Both the position numbers and the translations under genes were made by a program. Below are positions 8,493-13,774 of a DNA stretch of 27,684 nucleotides, piece by piece. Under the pieces are notes generated by a model. The model had not been told where the DNA came from. It did no database searches and worked only from the letters and a program-made list of their open reading frames with translations. This stretch comes from an uncultured Burkholderiaceae bacterium. GTDB lineage: Bacteria; Pseudomonadota; Gammaproteobacteria; Burkholderiales; Burkholderiaceae. The DNA lies in assembly GCA_937871985.1 (NCBI GenBank), contig CALMPB010000374.1:1-27684 (forward strand), in the 5' to 3' direction. Every line of letters starts with the position of its first letter. Position 1 is the stretch's first letter.

Positions 8493-9278
8493 TTACAGGC
8501 TGACCTTGCCAGCCCGTTTTTCCAGGAAGGCATTGACGCGCTCCTTGGCTTCGGGCGCGCTTTGGGTAATGGAGGCCATCAGGGCTTCGGTCAGCAAGCC
8601 GTGCGACATGGGCTGCTCGGCGATAAGCGGCAGCGCGTTCATGATGGCGAAATTGGAAAGCGGGGCGTTGCTGGCGATGCGGGCGGCCAGCTCGCGCGCC
8701 TTTTGCATGGCCTGCCCTTCGGGCGTGACATAGTGCGCCAGATTGATGGCCTTGCCTTCCTGGGCGTCGAGCACATGGCCGGTAAGCATCATTTCGGTAA
8801 CGCGCGAAAAGCCGATGAGCTTGGAGACGCGCACCGAGCCGCCGCCGCCCAGGAAAATTCCCCGCTGGCCTTCGGGCAGCCCGAAATAGGTGGTTTCGTC
8901 GGCCACGCGGACATGGGCGGCCGAGGCCAGCTCCAGGCCGCCGCCCACCACCGCGCCCTGCATGGCGCATACGACCGGCACTTTGCCGAACTGGATTTTC
9001 GAGAAAGCCTCATACCACTTGAACGAATGCTGCACGCCTTCGCCGGCCGTGGTTTCCTTGAGTTCGGACAGGTCCAGGCCGGCGCAAAAATGCGTGCCCT
9101 GGCCAGCCAGGATGGCCACGCGCACGGTGTCGGGCAGCGATTCGAACGCCGCGCGCAGTTGCTCCACGACGCGCAGGCTGAGCGCATTGCGCTTGTCGGG
9201 ACGGTTGAGCGTGATGACGGCGATCTTGTCTTCGATGTCGAGCGTTACGAGCTTTTCGGTTTGCGTTGAAGTGGACAT
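8493..9278 (-). CDS. Enoyl-CoA hydratase, hydroxycinnamoyl-CoA hydratase (CouM-like role)
   Basis: This is a 261-residue crotonase-fold protein. The oxyanion-hole segments are HFCAGLDLS (63-71) and GAVVGGGLELA (108-118). Both catalytic glutamates of true hydratases are present, E136 (LPEGQRG) and E162 (VTEMMLTG). The sequence does not resemble the classical feruloyl-CoA hydratase/lyase (~276 residues, which yields vanillin), so it more likely stops at the 3-hydroxyacyl-CoA, as CouM does in Rhodococcus. An AAAAGAGA stretch precedes the ATG and is a modest ribosome binding site. It is the first enzyme gene after the binding-protein gene, separated by 142 bp that contain two hairpins. Assignment to hydratase is firm; substrate and the choice between hydratase and lyase are inferred. 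Confidence 0.9.
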   Translation of the reverse strand: MSTSTQTEKLVTLDIEDKIAVITLNRPDKRNALSLRVVEQLRAAFESLPDTVRVAILAGQGTHFCAGLDLSELKETTAGEGVQHSFKWYEAFSKIQFGKVPVVCAMQGAVVGGGLELASAAHVRVADETTYFGLPEGQRGIFLGGGGSVRVSKLIGFSRVTEMMLTGHVLDAQEGKAINLAHYVTPEGQAMQKARELAARIASNAPLSNFAIMNALPLIAEQPMSHGLLTEALMASITQSAPEAKERVNAFLEKRAGKVSL

Positions 9279-9316
9279 GTCTCTTTTTCAGATGATGGTT
9301 GACGTTGATGCGTTGT

Positions 9317-9353
9317 GCAGGCCTTGCCGAAGAATGCCGCCGGCAAGGCCTGC
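9317..9353. other. Strong 13-bp stem-loop between binding-protein and hydratase genes
   Basis: GCAGGCCTTGCCG (9317-9329) is perfectly complementary to CGGCAAGGCCTGC (9341-9353) with an 11-base loop. No U-rich run follows in the transcribed (minus) direction, so it is unlikely to be a strong terminator. A 3'-end stabiliser of the binding-protein transcript, or a partial attenuator giving more binding protein than enzyme, fits the position. Confidence 0.55.
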
Positions 9354-9369
9354 CTTGGTTTGCAAGGGC

Positions 9370-9397
9370 CGGCTTGACGCATGCGCCATGCAAGCCG
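9370..9397. other. Second stem-loop just past the binding-protein stop codon
   Basis: CGGCTTG (9370-9376) pairs with CAAGCCG (9391-9397), and CATG/CATG can pair inside the loop. It starts 24 bp beyond the stop codon of the binding-protein gene and stands in tandem with the 13-bp hairpin. Confidence 0.4.
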
Positions 9398-9420
9398 CCG
9401 GCTTCGGTAGAGGGCGGGCG

Positions 9421-10554
9421 CTAGTCTGCGAGCTTCCAGTCGTTGCCATCGGGAGTCAGGATGACGCGGGCGTCGGGGCCGAATCCCCAGTGGTCTTCCG
9501 GTGTGTAATGCAGCACGCCCTTGGTGACGGTGATGCCGCCGTAGTTTTCCAACGCGTCGCGCAGGGCCTGGCGGAATTCCTGGGTACCGGGCTTGGCCTT
9601 TTTCAGCGCGACGGGAATGATATGTTGCAGCACAATGGAGAAGTCGTAGATGTGGGCGGCGAATTGGGTGCGCGAGCCGGGGCCGTACTTGGCCTCGTAG
9701 GCTTTCACGAATTTAAGCGCGTTTTGTTTGCCGGGATGGCTGTCGGGCAGTTGTTCGGGAACCTGTTCCGGGCCCGAGCTGACCAGCGCTCCTTTGGCGT
9801 CCTTGCCGGCCAGGCGCAGGAAGTCGGGCGATACCGAGGCGGCTGTATGGTAGATTTTTCCTTTGTAGCCGCGATCCACCAGCGCTTTTTGCGGCATGGC
9901 GGCGCCGGCGCCGACAGCCACCACGATGACGGCATCGGGCTTGGACGCGATGACGCTTAGCGCCTGGCCGGCTATGCTGGTGTCGGCACGGGCAAAGCGT
10001 TCGATGGTGGTGATCTTGATGCCGGCCGCGGCGGCTTTTTCCTTGAACGCCTGGAGATACGATTCGCCGTAGGCATCGGAAAGCCCCAGGAAAGCCAGGG
10101 TTTTGACACCGTGCTTTTTCATGTGCTCGATAAGCCCGTCGGTGTAGTAGCGCGCGTTCATGACCACACGGAATGTCCAGTAGTCCTGGCCCGGAGGCAG
10201 CTCGGCGGGCGAGGGGGACAACTGCATGATTTTGGCTTCACGCGCCACCTGCGCCAGGGCGATGGTGGCCGGCGTGTTGGCCGAGCCGACCATGAGGTCG
10301 GCGCCTTCCTCGGCGAAGCGCCGGCCGTTCTTGGTGGCGGCCGTTGGCTCGCCGCCATCGTCCAGCACCTGCACGACCAGTTTCTGCCCGGCGATTTCCG
10401 TGGGCCATAGCGTAATGGCGTTGCGCACCGGAATGCCGATGGAGGCGCCGGGCCCGGTCAGCGACGTGGTGACGCCGACATGGATGTCGGCAAAGGCTGC
10501 TTGGGCTGCCGTTGCCGCAAAAAGGCCGGCGACGAGTGCGTACTTGAGTTTCAT
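9421..10554 (-). CDS. Periplasmic solute-binding protein (type I, LivK-like), likely hydroxycinnamate-binding
   Basis: This is a 377-residue type I periplasmic binding protein of the branched-chain amino acid/aromatic acid family (Peripla_BP_6). A signal peptide covers about residues 1-22 (MKLKYALVAGLFAATAAQAA, then FA) and the mature protein opens with DIHVGVTTSLTGPGAS, the family's typical first strand and ligand loop. The start at 10554 is set by GGAGA about 7 bases upstream; an earlier frame adds 33 residues without a signal-peptide form. It is the first gene of the hydroxycinnamate operon, under the probable MarR operator. CouP of Rhodopseudomonas palustris, a p-coumarate-binding protein of this family, is the obvious parallel. 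No permease or ATPase gene lies nearby, so any ABC partner must be encoded elsewhere. The ligand is inferred. Confidence 0.88.
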   Translation of the reverse strand: MKLKYALVAGLFAATAAQAAFADIHVGVTTSLTGPGASIGIPVRNAITLWPTEIAGQKLVVQVLDDGGEPTAATKNGRRFAEEGADLMVGSANTPATIALAQVAREAKIMQLSPSPAELPPGQDYWTFRVVMNARYYTDGLIEHMKKHGVKTLAFLGLSDAYGESYLQAFKEKAAAAGIKITTIERFARADTSIAGQALSVIASKPDAVIVVAVGAGAAMPQKALVDRGYKGKIYHTAASVSPDFLRLAGKDAKGALVSSGPEQVPEQLPDSHPGKQNALKFVKAYEAKYGPGSRTQFAAHIYDFSIVLQHIIPVALKKAKPGTQEFRQALRDALENYGGITVTKGVLHYTPEDHWGFGPDARVILTPDGNDWKLAD

Positions 10555-10593
10555 GGGTTGTCTCCACAATAAGGTTGTATTGTTTTTACCGAG

Positions 10594-10627
10594 GCTGAAA
10601 CGGGCTTGTTTATTACGCTGAAACGGG
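10594..10627. repeat. Direct repeat GCTGAAACGGG in the divergent promoter region
   Basis: Two exact 11-bp copies stand at 10594-10604 and 10617-10627, 23 bp apart start to start (about two helical turns), directly beside the palindromic operator. They flank and partly overlap the -10 region proposed for the leftward operon, so they could be activator sites. Confidence 0.4.
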
Positions 10628-10638
10628 TATATTGTTAA
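10610..10638 (-). promoter_or_regulatory. Probable sigma70 promoter of the hydroxycinnamate operon
   Basis: On the minus strand, TTAACA (plus positions 10633-10638) and TAATAA (10610-10615) are separated by exactly 17 bp and stand about 56 bp before the start codon. The -35 lies inside the palindromic operator, so binding there would block transcription. Confidence 0.5.
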
Positions 10639-10650
10639 CTGGTTAACAAT
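10631..10650. promoter_or_regulatory. Perfect palindrome, probable operator of the divergent MarR regulator
   Basis: The arms ATTGTTAAC (10631-10639) and GTTAACAAT (10642-10650) are perfect inverted repeats around TG. Size and spacing suit a winged-helix MarR dimer. The site overlaps the -35 elements proposed for both divergent promoters, so one bound repressor could silence the operon and its own gene. By analogy with CouR, the inducer would be the hydroxycinnamoyl-CoA. Confidence 0.65.
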
Positions 10651-10661
10651 CAATCTATATT
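10632..10661 (+). promoter_or_regulatory. Probable promoter of the MarR gene
   Basis: TTGTTA (10632-10637) and TATATT (10656-10661) with an 18-bp spacer lie about 40 bp before the MarR start. The -35 is inside the palindrome, consistent with autorepression. Confidence 0.4.
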
Positions 10662-10687
10662 ATATTTTTTGTTGAATCTGCTTCTAT

Positions 10688-10701
10688 AAGGGCAAACCCT
10701 T
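10688..10701 (+). promoter_or_regulatory. Shine-Dalgarno sequence inside a small hairpin
   Basis: AAGGG (10688-10692) is the ribosome binding site of the MarR gene and is complementary to CCCTT (10697-10701) across a CAAA loop. The hairpin also covers the first two bases of the possible TTG start at 10700. It may lower translation of the regulator. Confidence 0.35.
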
Positions 10702-10705
10702 GAAT

Positions 10706-11203
10706 ATGTCATCGTCATCCGGGGAAGAAGGGCTGGCCGGGCCGGACGTCAAGCCGTCCGACGCGACCGGCGACCGACCATTAGGTTTTGCGGATCTGCA
10801 GAACGATTCGCTGGGCTATGCCATCAAGCGGGCCCAACTGCGCACCTACGAGATCCTGTTCAGCATGCTGGGCCCCGACTCGCTGTCGCCCGGCCGCATG
10901 ACGGCTCTGAGCATCGTGGCAACCCAGCCAGGCGTGAACCAGTCGGTGCTGGCGGAAATGCTGGGCATTACGCGGGCGGGCGTGGTCAAGGTCGTCGACA
11001 CGCTGGAGTCGCTGGGTTACGTAGAGCGGCAGATCGTTCCCGACAACCGGCGCAGCTATGCGCTGCGGGTCACCGAGCGCGGCCTCGATCAATTGCGCCA
11101 TTTAAGCGCCCTGACGCAGCGCTATGAGGAACGCATCGCCGCCCGCATCACCAAGGCCGAGCGCCGGCAATTGATGAACCTGCTGGAGAAGATCGCAACC
11201 TGA
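10706..11203 (+). CDS. MarR-family transcriptional regulator (CouR-like)
   Basis: This is a 165-residue MarR-type winged-helix protein. The DNA-binding part spans about residues 75-125: helix pair VLAEMLGITRAGVVKVVDTL, then the wing around VPDNRRSYALRVTERG. An N-terminal tail of about 30 residues is poorly conserved in character, and the C-terminal helices dimerise. It is divergent from the hydroxycinnamate operon with a palindrome between them, the arrangement of CouR, a MarR repressor of Rhodopseudomonas and Rhodococcus relieved by p-coumaroyl-CoA. The start is uncertain: ATG 10706 lies 13 bases after AAGGG, whereas an in-frame TTG at 10700 has a better 7-base spacing and would add two residues. 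It ends 62 bp before the convergent GntR gene. Regulator class is firm; CouR orthology is inferred. Confidence 0.9.
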   Translation: MSSSSGEEGLAGPDVKPSDATGDRPLGFADLQNDSLGYAIKRAQLRTYEILFSMLGPDSLSPGRMTALSIVATQPGVNQSVLAEMLGITRAGVVKVVDTLESLGYVERQIVPDNRRSYALRVTERGLDQLRHLSALTQRYEERIAARITKAERRQLMNLLEKIAT

Positions 11204-11228
11204 GTCCGGCGCGCTGCCTGGCGTATCC

Positions 11229-11253
11229 GGCCGCCCGGCTTCCGGCGGTGGCC
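11229..11253. terminator. Possible bidirectional stem-loop between convergent regulators
   Basis: GGCCGCC (11229-11235) pairs with GGCGG-T-GGCC (11244-11253), with one bulged base. It lies between two convergent stop codons, where a shared terminator is expected, but only a weak T-rich stretch follows. Confidence 0.3.
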
Positions 11254-11265
11254 GTTGCTGTTGCG

Positions 11266-12003
11266 TTATTTGCGCGCCGGGGTATCCGATATGAGCTGGA
11301 TGCCGGGCAGTATCTTGGCGGCCAGCTCGGGCTTGTCGAGCGCGTAGTCCAGGTTCTGCCGGGCGATTTCCACGTGTTCCTCGCCCAGCGCCTGGGCGCG
11401 CGAGCCTTGGCCGTTTTCAATGGCGTTCACGATGGCGTGGTGCGTGCGATGCGCGTGCTTCATCCATTCCTGGCCTTCGACCATGGAGGACTGCATGGGC
11501 AGGGTGGCGCTGGGCGCGCCGAAGGCCTGGCCGTTCAGCATGTCCATGGTTCGCTCTACCGCGCGGTTGCCGCAGCTTGTCACCAGAATGTGATGGAAGC
11601 GGTCGTTCATGTCGACGTAGGCGGCGTAGTCGTCCAGATCCATGCTGGGCTTGTTGACGATTTTGTCGCCGTCGTCCAGGCACTCGCGCAGCAGGCGCAA
11701 GGTGCGCCGCGATGCCCCGTTTTCGGCCAGCAGCCTTGCCGCGAAGCCTTCGATGACGCCCCGAAAGCGTATGGCGTCGGACACGTCCTGCATGGTGAAG
11801 CCGCGCATTTGATAGCCGCCGCTGGGCGATGGTTCGATCAGGCCTTCGTGCTCGAGGCTGACCAGGGCCTGGCGCACCGGAGTGCGCGAGGCCTTGAGGC
11901 GTTCGGCCAGCGGAATCTCGGCCAGGCGTTCGCCCGGAGCGAAGGTTCCGTTGAGGATGAGACCGCGTAATTGGACGAGGACGCGAGATTGCAGTGACGA
12001 CAT
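11266..12003 (-). CDS. GntR-family (FCD domain) transcriptional regulator
   Basis: This is a 245-residue FadR/VanR-type regulator. The N-terminal winged helix covers about residues 1-68, with PGERLAEIPLAERLKASRTP followed by VRQALVSLEHEGLIEP as the recognition part. The all-helical FCD ligand domain covers about 75-225 and keeps the usual metal or ligand positions: D134 and H138 (NDRFHH), a histidine in HRTHHAIVNAI (183-193) and H210 (EEHVE). FCD proteins usually bind carboxylic acids. The gene is divergent from the Rieske/glutamine-synthetase-like operon across an AT-rich gap with palindromes and probably controls it. The start at 12003 is chosen because the winged helix begins there; an in-frame ATG at 12042 would add 13 atypical residues. 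No strong Shine-Dalgarno sequence precedes either. Confidence 0.9.
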   Translation of the reverse strand: MSSLQSRVLVQLRGLILNGTFAPGERLAEIPLAERLKASRTPVRQALVSLEHEGLIEPSPSGGYQMRGFTMQDVSDAIRFRGVIEGFAARLLAENGASRRTLRLLRECLDDGDKIVNKPSMDLDDYAAYVDMNDRFHHILVTSCGNRAVERTMDMLNGQAFGAPSATLPMQSSMVEGQEWMKHAHRTHHAIVNAIENGQGSRAQALGEEHVEIARQNLDYALDKPELAAKILPGIQLISDTPARK

Positions 12004-12065
12004 GGCGGATTGAAGGTTGGCGGCGCGGCACTGGCAGTGCATTGCCAAGAGTTTATCGTAAGCCG

Positions 12066-12081
12066 TGATCTGGCATGATCA
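12066..12081. promoter_or_regulatory. Inverted repeat TGATC-N6-GATCA upstream of the GntR gene
   Basis: Perfect 5-bp arms (12066-12070 and 12077-12081) lie about 63 bp before the GntR start. They overlap a possible minus-strand -35 (TTGATC), whose -10 (TACGAT) would follow after 16 bp. Autoregulation is plausible. Confidence 0.35.
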
Positions 12082-12090
12082 AAGGCTTTA

Positions 12091-12098
12091 TGTATACA
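12091..12098. promoter_or_regulatory. Palindrome TGTATACA, possible GntR/FCD operator
   Basis: TGTATACA continues into AT to give the half-site ATACAAT, which is also found in the 14-bp palindrome before the oxygenase gene. GTATAC-type cores are common in FadR/VanR-type operators. It stands on the GntR side of the gap. Confidence 0.35.
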
Positions 12099-12386
12099 AT
12101 AAAAATAATAAAATAACTATTAAAATCAATATATTAAAATACTTTTTTTGGAAATTTAAAGAAAATTCAAGGAATATTTGAGTTTTATGGGTAGGATTTG
12201 TACATTTTCAGCTATGAAAATAACATTGAACGAATCCATACCTATGCATTGCTTTACAGTAGGAGTTTTTTGTTTTTTTATAATTATTTGATTTATATAT
12301 AAAAATAATTTTAATGGACTCTCGGGAAGAAAATTCCGGCTCGAAAATTAAGGGTAAACGAGTATGGTTAAAATAAAAACAGTATA

Positions 12387-12400
12387 AATACAATTGTATT
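12387..12400. promoter_or_regulatory. 14-bp perfect palindrome AATACAATTGTATT before the oxygenase operon
   Basis: The sequence is identical to its reverse complement. It begins within the -10-like TATAAAT (12383-12389) and ends 30 bp before the oxygenase ATG, the place where a repressor would block initiation. It shares the half-site ATACAAT with the palindrome near the GntR gene. Confidence 0.5.
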
Positions 12401-12430
12401 CAATGTGCTGTTTTCTTGAGGATCTCCATC

Positions 12431-13774
12431 ATGCTTAGCAAAGAACGAAACGATTTGATCACGCGGGTCGGCCCCGAGGCTCCCGCCGGCAAGCTGCTGC
12501 GCCGCTACTGGCAGCCCGTCGCGCTGGTCGACGAGCTGGAAGGCAAAAGGCCTGTGCGGGCCGTCAAAATCATGGGGCAAGACTACGTTTTGTTCCGCGA
12601 CGAAAACGGCAAGCTGGGCATGCTGGACCGTGATTGCCCGCATCGGGGCGCCGACCTTTCCATGGCGCGCATCGAGGGCGGCGGTTTGCGCTGCCTGTTC
12701 CACGGCTGGCTGTTCGACGTAAAGGGCGCCTGTCTTGAAACCCCGGCCGAGCCCGAGGGCAGCAAGCTGTGCACGCACATCCGCCAGGGCGCCTACCCTG
12801 TGGTCGAGCGCAGCGGCATCATCTTCGCCTACCTGGGCGAAGGCGAGCCTCCCGCTTTTCCCGAATTCGACTGTTTCGTGGCGCCCGGCACGCATACCTT
12901 CGCGTTCAAGGGGCTGTTCGAGTGCAACTGGCTGCAGGCCCTGGAGGTCGGCATGGATCCGGCGCACGCCTCGTTCCTGCATCGTTTCTTCGAAGACGAA
13001 GATCCCTCGGGCAGCTATGGCAAGCAGTTCCGCGGCGCATCGGCCGATTCCGAGCTGCCCATCACCAAGGTTCTGCGCGAATACGACCGTCCCGATATTT
13101 CGGTCGAAACCACTGACTACGGCATGCGCCTGACGGCGTTGCGCAAGCTGCCGCAAGAGCAAACCCACGTGCGCGTCACTAACGTGGTGTTCCCGCAGGC
13201 GTTCGTCATTCCCATGAGCGCCGAAATGACGATCACGCAATGGCATGTGCCGGTCGACGACTACAACAACTATTGGTATGCCATTTTCACCAGCTTTACG
13301 GGGCCTGTGAACAAGCAGCAAATGCGCGAACAGCGCCTGGAGCTCTACGAATTGCCCGACTACATTTCACGCCGCAACAAGAGCAACAACTACGGCTACA
13401 GCGTCGACGAGCAGCTTACCCAAACCTATACGGGCCTGGGCAGCGACATCAACGTCCATGACCAATGGGCGTGCGAATCGCTGGGACCCATCCAGGATCG
13501 CACCCGCGAGAACCTCGGCACCACCGACAAAGGCATTGCCATATTCCGGCGCATGCTGGTCCAGGCCATTGAAGACTCCCAGGCGGGCAAGCCTACGCCC
13601 ATGCTCATCGATGCCGAACAGGCTGGCGCCCTGAGTGGTCCTCCCGCCATCGACGGCATCAACAAGGCTGGAGTGAGCCCGCAGGCCTACTGGCAGGAAG
13701 CCGACCTGCTGCGCCGCAGCCAGTCCGATTGGGCCAGCGCCCGTCTTGCCAAACGCGCGGAAGAAAACGCATGA
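12431..13774 (+). CDS. Rieske non-heme iron oxygenase, single-subunit (phthalate-dioxygenase-like) type
   Basis: This is a 447-residue oxygenase component. The Rieske [2Fe-2S] ligands are C69, H71, C88 and H91 (DCPHRG and CLFHGW). The catalytic domain carries the bridging aspartate and iron ligands in EVGMDPAHASFLH (D176, H179, H184). The opening MLSKERNDLITRVGPEAPAGK is typical of the phthalate 4,5-dioxygenase oxygenase group, which works as a homomultimer without a beta subunit. It would hydroxylate or dealkylate an aromatic or amine substrate in the cytoplasm using electrons from a reductase, but no reductase or ferredoxin gene is in the window. GAGGAT precedes the ATG by about 7 bases; the frame extends only five residues further to a TTG. 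Its stop codon overlaps the start of the next gene (ATGA), tying it to the glutamine-synthetase-like ligase. Confidence 0.93.
   Translation: MLSKERNDLITRVGPEAPAGKLLRRYWQPVALVDELEGKRPVRAVKIMGQDYVLFRDENGKLGMLDRDCPHRGADLSMARIEGGGLRCLFHGWLFDVKGACLETPAEPEGSKLCTHIRQGAYPVVERSGIIFAYLGEGEPPAFPEFDCFVAPGTHTFAFKGLFECNWLQALEVGMDPAHASFLHRFFEDEDPSGSYGKQFRGASADSELPITKVLREYDRPDISVETTDYGMRLTALRKLPQEQTHVRVTNVVFPQAFVIPMSAEMTITQWHVPVDDYNNYWYAIFTSFTGPVNKQQMREQRLELYELPDYISRRNKSNNYGYSVDEQLTQTYTGLGSDINVHDQWACESLGPIQDRTRENLGTTDKGIAIFRRMLVQAIEDSQAGKPTPMLIDAEQAGALSGPPAIDGINKAGVSPQAYWQEADLLRRSQSDWASARLAKRAEENA

Larger units (their letters stand above)
12004..12430. other. AT-rich divergent intergenic region
   Basis: This 427-bp gap separates the GntR gene from the oxygenase operon. 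From about 12090 to 12415 the sequence is strikingly AT-rich, unlike every other part of the window. It holds the palindromes listed separately and a -10-like TATAAAT at 12383-12389. A 61-codon minus-strand open frame (12208-12393) has low-complexity, AT-driven composition and no ribosome binding site; I do not call it. I see no RNA gene. The composition suggests intrinsic curvature, binding by a silencing protein such as H-NS/MvaT, or a remnant of transferred DNA. Confidence 0.7.

Noticed and set aside
5474..8503. A 1009-codon open frame on the plus strand, opposite the amidohydrolase and feruloyl-CoA synthetase genes
   Set aside because: It is antisense to two well-recognised enzymes. Its translation is rich in G, H, V and D with no domain, as expected from the complement of GC-rich codons.
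8493..9278. Feruloyl-CoA hydratase/lyase (ech, vanillin-forming)
   Set aside because: Length and sequence differ from the classical ~276-residue lyase, and no vanillin dehydrogenase gene accompanies it. An SDR and a CouO-like hydrolase are present instead.
12208..12393. A 61-codon minus-strand open frame in the AT-rich gap
   Set aside because: AT-driven composition rich in F, Y, K and I, no ribosome binding site, and it overlaps the probable oxygenase promoter and operator.
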